This document shows positions 62,146-64,000 of a stretch of DNA of 64,000 nt, in pieces. The stretch covers positions 2,888,501-2,952,500 of the forward strand of contig NZ_JARVTG010000001.1 in assembly GCF_029846635.1 (NCBI RefSeq), in the 5' to 3' direction. The position numbers were made by a program, and so were the translations under genes. The notes beneath the pieces were generated by a model. The model was not told where the DNA came from. It did no database searches and saw only the letters and a list, made by a program, of their open reading frames with translations. The stretch comes from Pokkaliibacter sp. MBI-7. Its GTDB lineage: Bacteria; Pseudomonadota; Gammaproteobacteria; Pseudomonadales; Balneatricaceae. The first letter of the stretch is position 1. Every line of letters starts with the position of its first letter.

Positions 62146-63549
62146 TCAGGCAGCAAGATGCTTGAAGATTTCTTCCAGGCTGCTGGTCGCATCACCGAAC
62201 AACATACGGGTGTTATCGCGGTAGAAGAGGGGGTTATCTACCCCGGCATAGCCAGAGGCCATGCTGCGCTTCAGAACGATAGTTGTTTTGCCGTGCCAGG
62301 GCTCAAGAACAGGCATGCCGGCAATCGGGCTATCGGGTACTTCCTGAGCAGCCGGGTTAACGATATCGTTGGCGCCAATGACGATTGATACATCTACCTT
62401 GCTGAAGTCATCGTTGATTTCCTCCATCTCGTGCACGATGTCGTAAGGTACCCGTGCTTCCGCCAGCAGTACGTTCATATGCCCCGGCATACGGCCAGCG
62501 ACGGGATGGATACCGAAACGGACATTGATACCTTTATCTCTCAGACTCTTGGTGATCTGGAACACGATGTGCTGTGCTTGGGCTACCGCCATGCCATATC
62601 CAGGAATGATGACGACTTCTTTTGCATTGACCAGCAGACCCGCTGACTCTTCAGGGTTAATCGCTTGAATATCTTCCTCGCTACCTGCAGGACCGCTGGC
62701 CGCCGCGCTGCTTGCGGTTGTCCCAAAGCCACCGGCAATAACATTGAAGAATTTTCGGTTCATGGCACGGCACATGATGTAGCTCAGGATGGCGCCTGAT
62801 GAGCCGACCAGAGCACCGATGACGATCAGCAGGTCGTTGGAAAGCATGAAGCCTGTCGCGGCTGCAGCCCAGCCCGAGTAGCTGTTCAGCATGGAAACAA
62901 CAACCGGCATATCGGCACCGCCAATGGCCATGACCATGTGTACGCCGAATGCCAGCGCCACCAGCGTCATGATAATCAGTGCGGAGGTGCCGCTACCCTG
63001 CGCTGAAGCCGATACAAAGCTAAAGCATTGCCACAGGGCGATGACCAGTAATGCCAGGTTCAGCAGATGGCGGTTTGGTAATAGCAGGGGACGGCCGCCC
63101 ACTTTGCCACTTAACTTCAGGTAGGCAACGATGGAGCCAGAGAAGGTCATGGCGCCTATCAATATGCCCAGATAAGTTTCCACAGCATGGATGGACTGCT
63201 CGGCACCTTGCAGTGACGTGTCATGCCCGAGAAAGTTGGCATATCCGACAACCACAGCTGCGAGTCCCACCAATGAATGGAGAATAGCTACCAGTTCTGG
63301 CATTTGGGTCATGGCGACCTTTTTGGCCAGAGTAATACCAATAGCTGCACCAATTACAATACTGGCAATTAATATAAAGTAATTGTCGCTGACAATTCCT
63401 ATTACAGTGGCAATTAGCGCAATGGCCATGCCAATCATGCCGTAATAATTACCACGACGTGCTGTTTCCTGATGACTCAATCCGCCGAGAGAGAGAATAA
63501 ATAGAACTGTTGCGCCTAAATAAGCCGCATTGACCATAGTATGTGACAT
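62146..63549 (-). CDS. pntB: NAD(P)+ transhydrogenase, beta subunit
   Basis: A 467-residue subunit. About nine membrane helices fill residues 1-270, followed by a cytoplasmic NADP(H)-binding domain III (VVIIPGYGMAVAQAQHIVF, FGIHPVAGRMPGHMNVLLAEA, VIGANDIVNPAAQE). It couples proton entry to NADPH formation from NADH. ATG 63549 has AAGGGA 7 bases upstream and lies 11 bases after the pntA stop. Confidence 0.96.
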   Translation of the reverse strand: MSHTMVNAAYLGATVLFILSLGGLSHQETARRGNYYGMIGMAIALIATVIGIVSDNYFILIASIVIGAAIGITLAKKVAMTQMPELVAILHSLVGLAAVVVGYANFLGHDTSLQGAEQSIHAVETYLGILIGAMTFSGSIVAYLKLSGKVGGRPLLLPNRHLLNLALLVIALWQCFSFVSASAQGSGTSALIIMTLVALAFGVHMVMAIGGADMPVVVSMLNSYSGWAAAATGFMLSNDLLIVIGALVGSSGAILSYIMCRAMNRKFFNVIAGGFGTTASSAAASGPAGSEEDIQAINPEESAGLLVNAKEVVIIPGYGMAVAQAQHIVFQITKSLRDKGINVRFGIHPVAGRMPGHMNVLLAEARVPYDIVHEMEEINDDFSKVDVSIVIGANDIVNPAAQEVPDSPIAGMPVLEPWHGKTTIVLKRSMASGYAGVDNPLFYRDNTRMLFGDATSSLEEIFKHLAA

Positions 63550-63560
63550 TTATCTATCCC

Positions 63561-64000
63561 TTATTTACGGAACATTGCCAGCATGCGCTGAGTGACAGCA
63601 AAACCGCCGAAGATATTGATGCTGGTAAGCAGCACAGCAATCGCAGCAAAAAACACTACCCAGCCTGAAGGTGCTGATATTTGTAGCAAGGCACCAATGA
63701 TGATGATGCTGCTGATGGCATTGGTCACACTCATGAGAGGGGTGTGCAGTGAAGGTGTAACGTTCCAGATCACCATGTAGCCAACAAAGCACGACAGGAT
63801 GAACACGGTAAAGTGCCCCATGAAGGATGCCGGAGCGGTCATGCCTAATAATAGGAAGACCAGAGCGCCGGCAATCAGCCACAAAGGTGAGCTGTGCTTA
63901 TGCTCTTTCTTTTCTTCCTTCCTGGGAGCTTTGCTGATACTGGGCTTGGCTGCGGCGGGCTTGGCCGATATTTTGGGAGCTGGTGGCGGAAAAGTAATCT
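63561..64000 (-). CDS. pntA: NAD(P)+ transhydrogenase, alpha subunit, C-terminal part
   Basis: The visible part opens in the Pro/Ala/Lys-rich linker (ITFPPPAPKISAKPAAAKP, then KEEKKEHKH) and continues through four membrane helices to FGGFAVTQRMLAMFRK. GHFTVFILSCFVGYMVIWNV and TPLMSVTNAISSIIIIGALL match the PntA membrane part. The in-frame linker shows a fused E. coli-type PntA rather than split pntAA/pntAB. The NAD-binding N-terminal domain lies beyond the window. Confidence 0.93.
   Translation of the reverse strand, partial: ITFPPPAPKISAKPAAAKPSISKAPRKEEKKEHKHSSPLWLIAGALVFLLLGMTAPASFMGHFTVFILSCFVGYMVIWNVTPSLHTPLMSVTNAISSIIIIGALLQISAPSGWVVFFAAIAVLLTSINIFGGFAVTQRMLAMFRK

Overview
The window reads as chromosomal DNA of a GC-rich, motile, respiring gammaproteobacterium near the Oceanospirillales/Pseudomonadales. 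The signs are a prlC/gamma-carbonic-anhydrase neighbourhood, a polA-DUF2782-thrB cluster with convergent engB, the block cytochrome c4-dsbA-GGDEF-ubiB-hisI-hisE-HIT-tatABC, a fused E. coli-type pntA, and a Pseudomonas-like N-acetylglutaminylglutamine amide (NAGGN) osmolyte operon. I cannot name the genus. No rRNA, tRNA or CRISPR array was seen.

Layout. 0-8 kb: prlC (partial), a gamma carbonic anhydrase, gpt, the NAGGN operon (amidotransferase, synthetase, M42 peptidase) and an HDOD protein. 8-9.4 kb: an intact IS4-family element inserted inside the terminator hairpin behind the HDOD gene. 9.5-14.5 kb: a chemoreceptor, a two-gene BPSL0067/STY0301 unit that looks like an amidase toxin and a periplasmic antidote, and katG. 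14.7-20.9 kb: a polyamine-type ABC importer with a Tat-exported binding protein and a hydantoin/allantoin-type racemase, divergent from a GntR regulator with clear operators. 21-31.4 kb: one full-length Rhs protein followed by three displaced, 5'-truncated toxin-tip modules, each with its own candidate immunity gene, plus an older remnant.

31.6-36.3 kb: Zur-controlled zinc uptake (zur-znuC-znuB-MATE, divergent znuA). 36.4-42.9 kb: a quasi-palindromic intergenic element, an AEC carrier, a CHASE-type diguanylate cyclase, and a MocR-type regulator divergent from LysE exporter - L-Asp/Glu racemase - LysE exporter. 43-48.5 kb: glnK-amtB with a sigma-54 promoter, a PLP gamma-lyase/synthase-type enzyme divergent from an Lrp regulator, and an MHS-type MFS transporter. 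49-64 kb: conserved core genes, a perfect array of 38 copies of a 7-bp unit between convergent tatC and pntB, then pntB and the end of pntA.

The accessory material that may be undescribed is the 21-31 kb Rhs module array (four different toxin tips and immunity genes linked by near-identical recombination tracts, with no PAAR or VgrG seen) and the separate BPSL0067/STY0301 pair. The Tat system encoded at 60 kb is the likely export route for the twin-arginine binding protein at 17-18 kb. Gene functions come from motif recognition and remembered family sequences; no database search was run.
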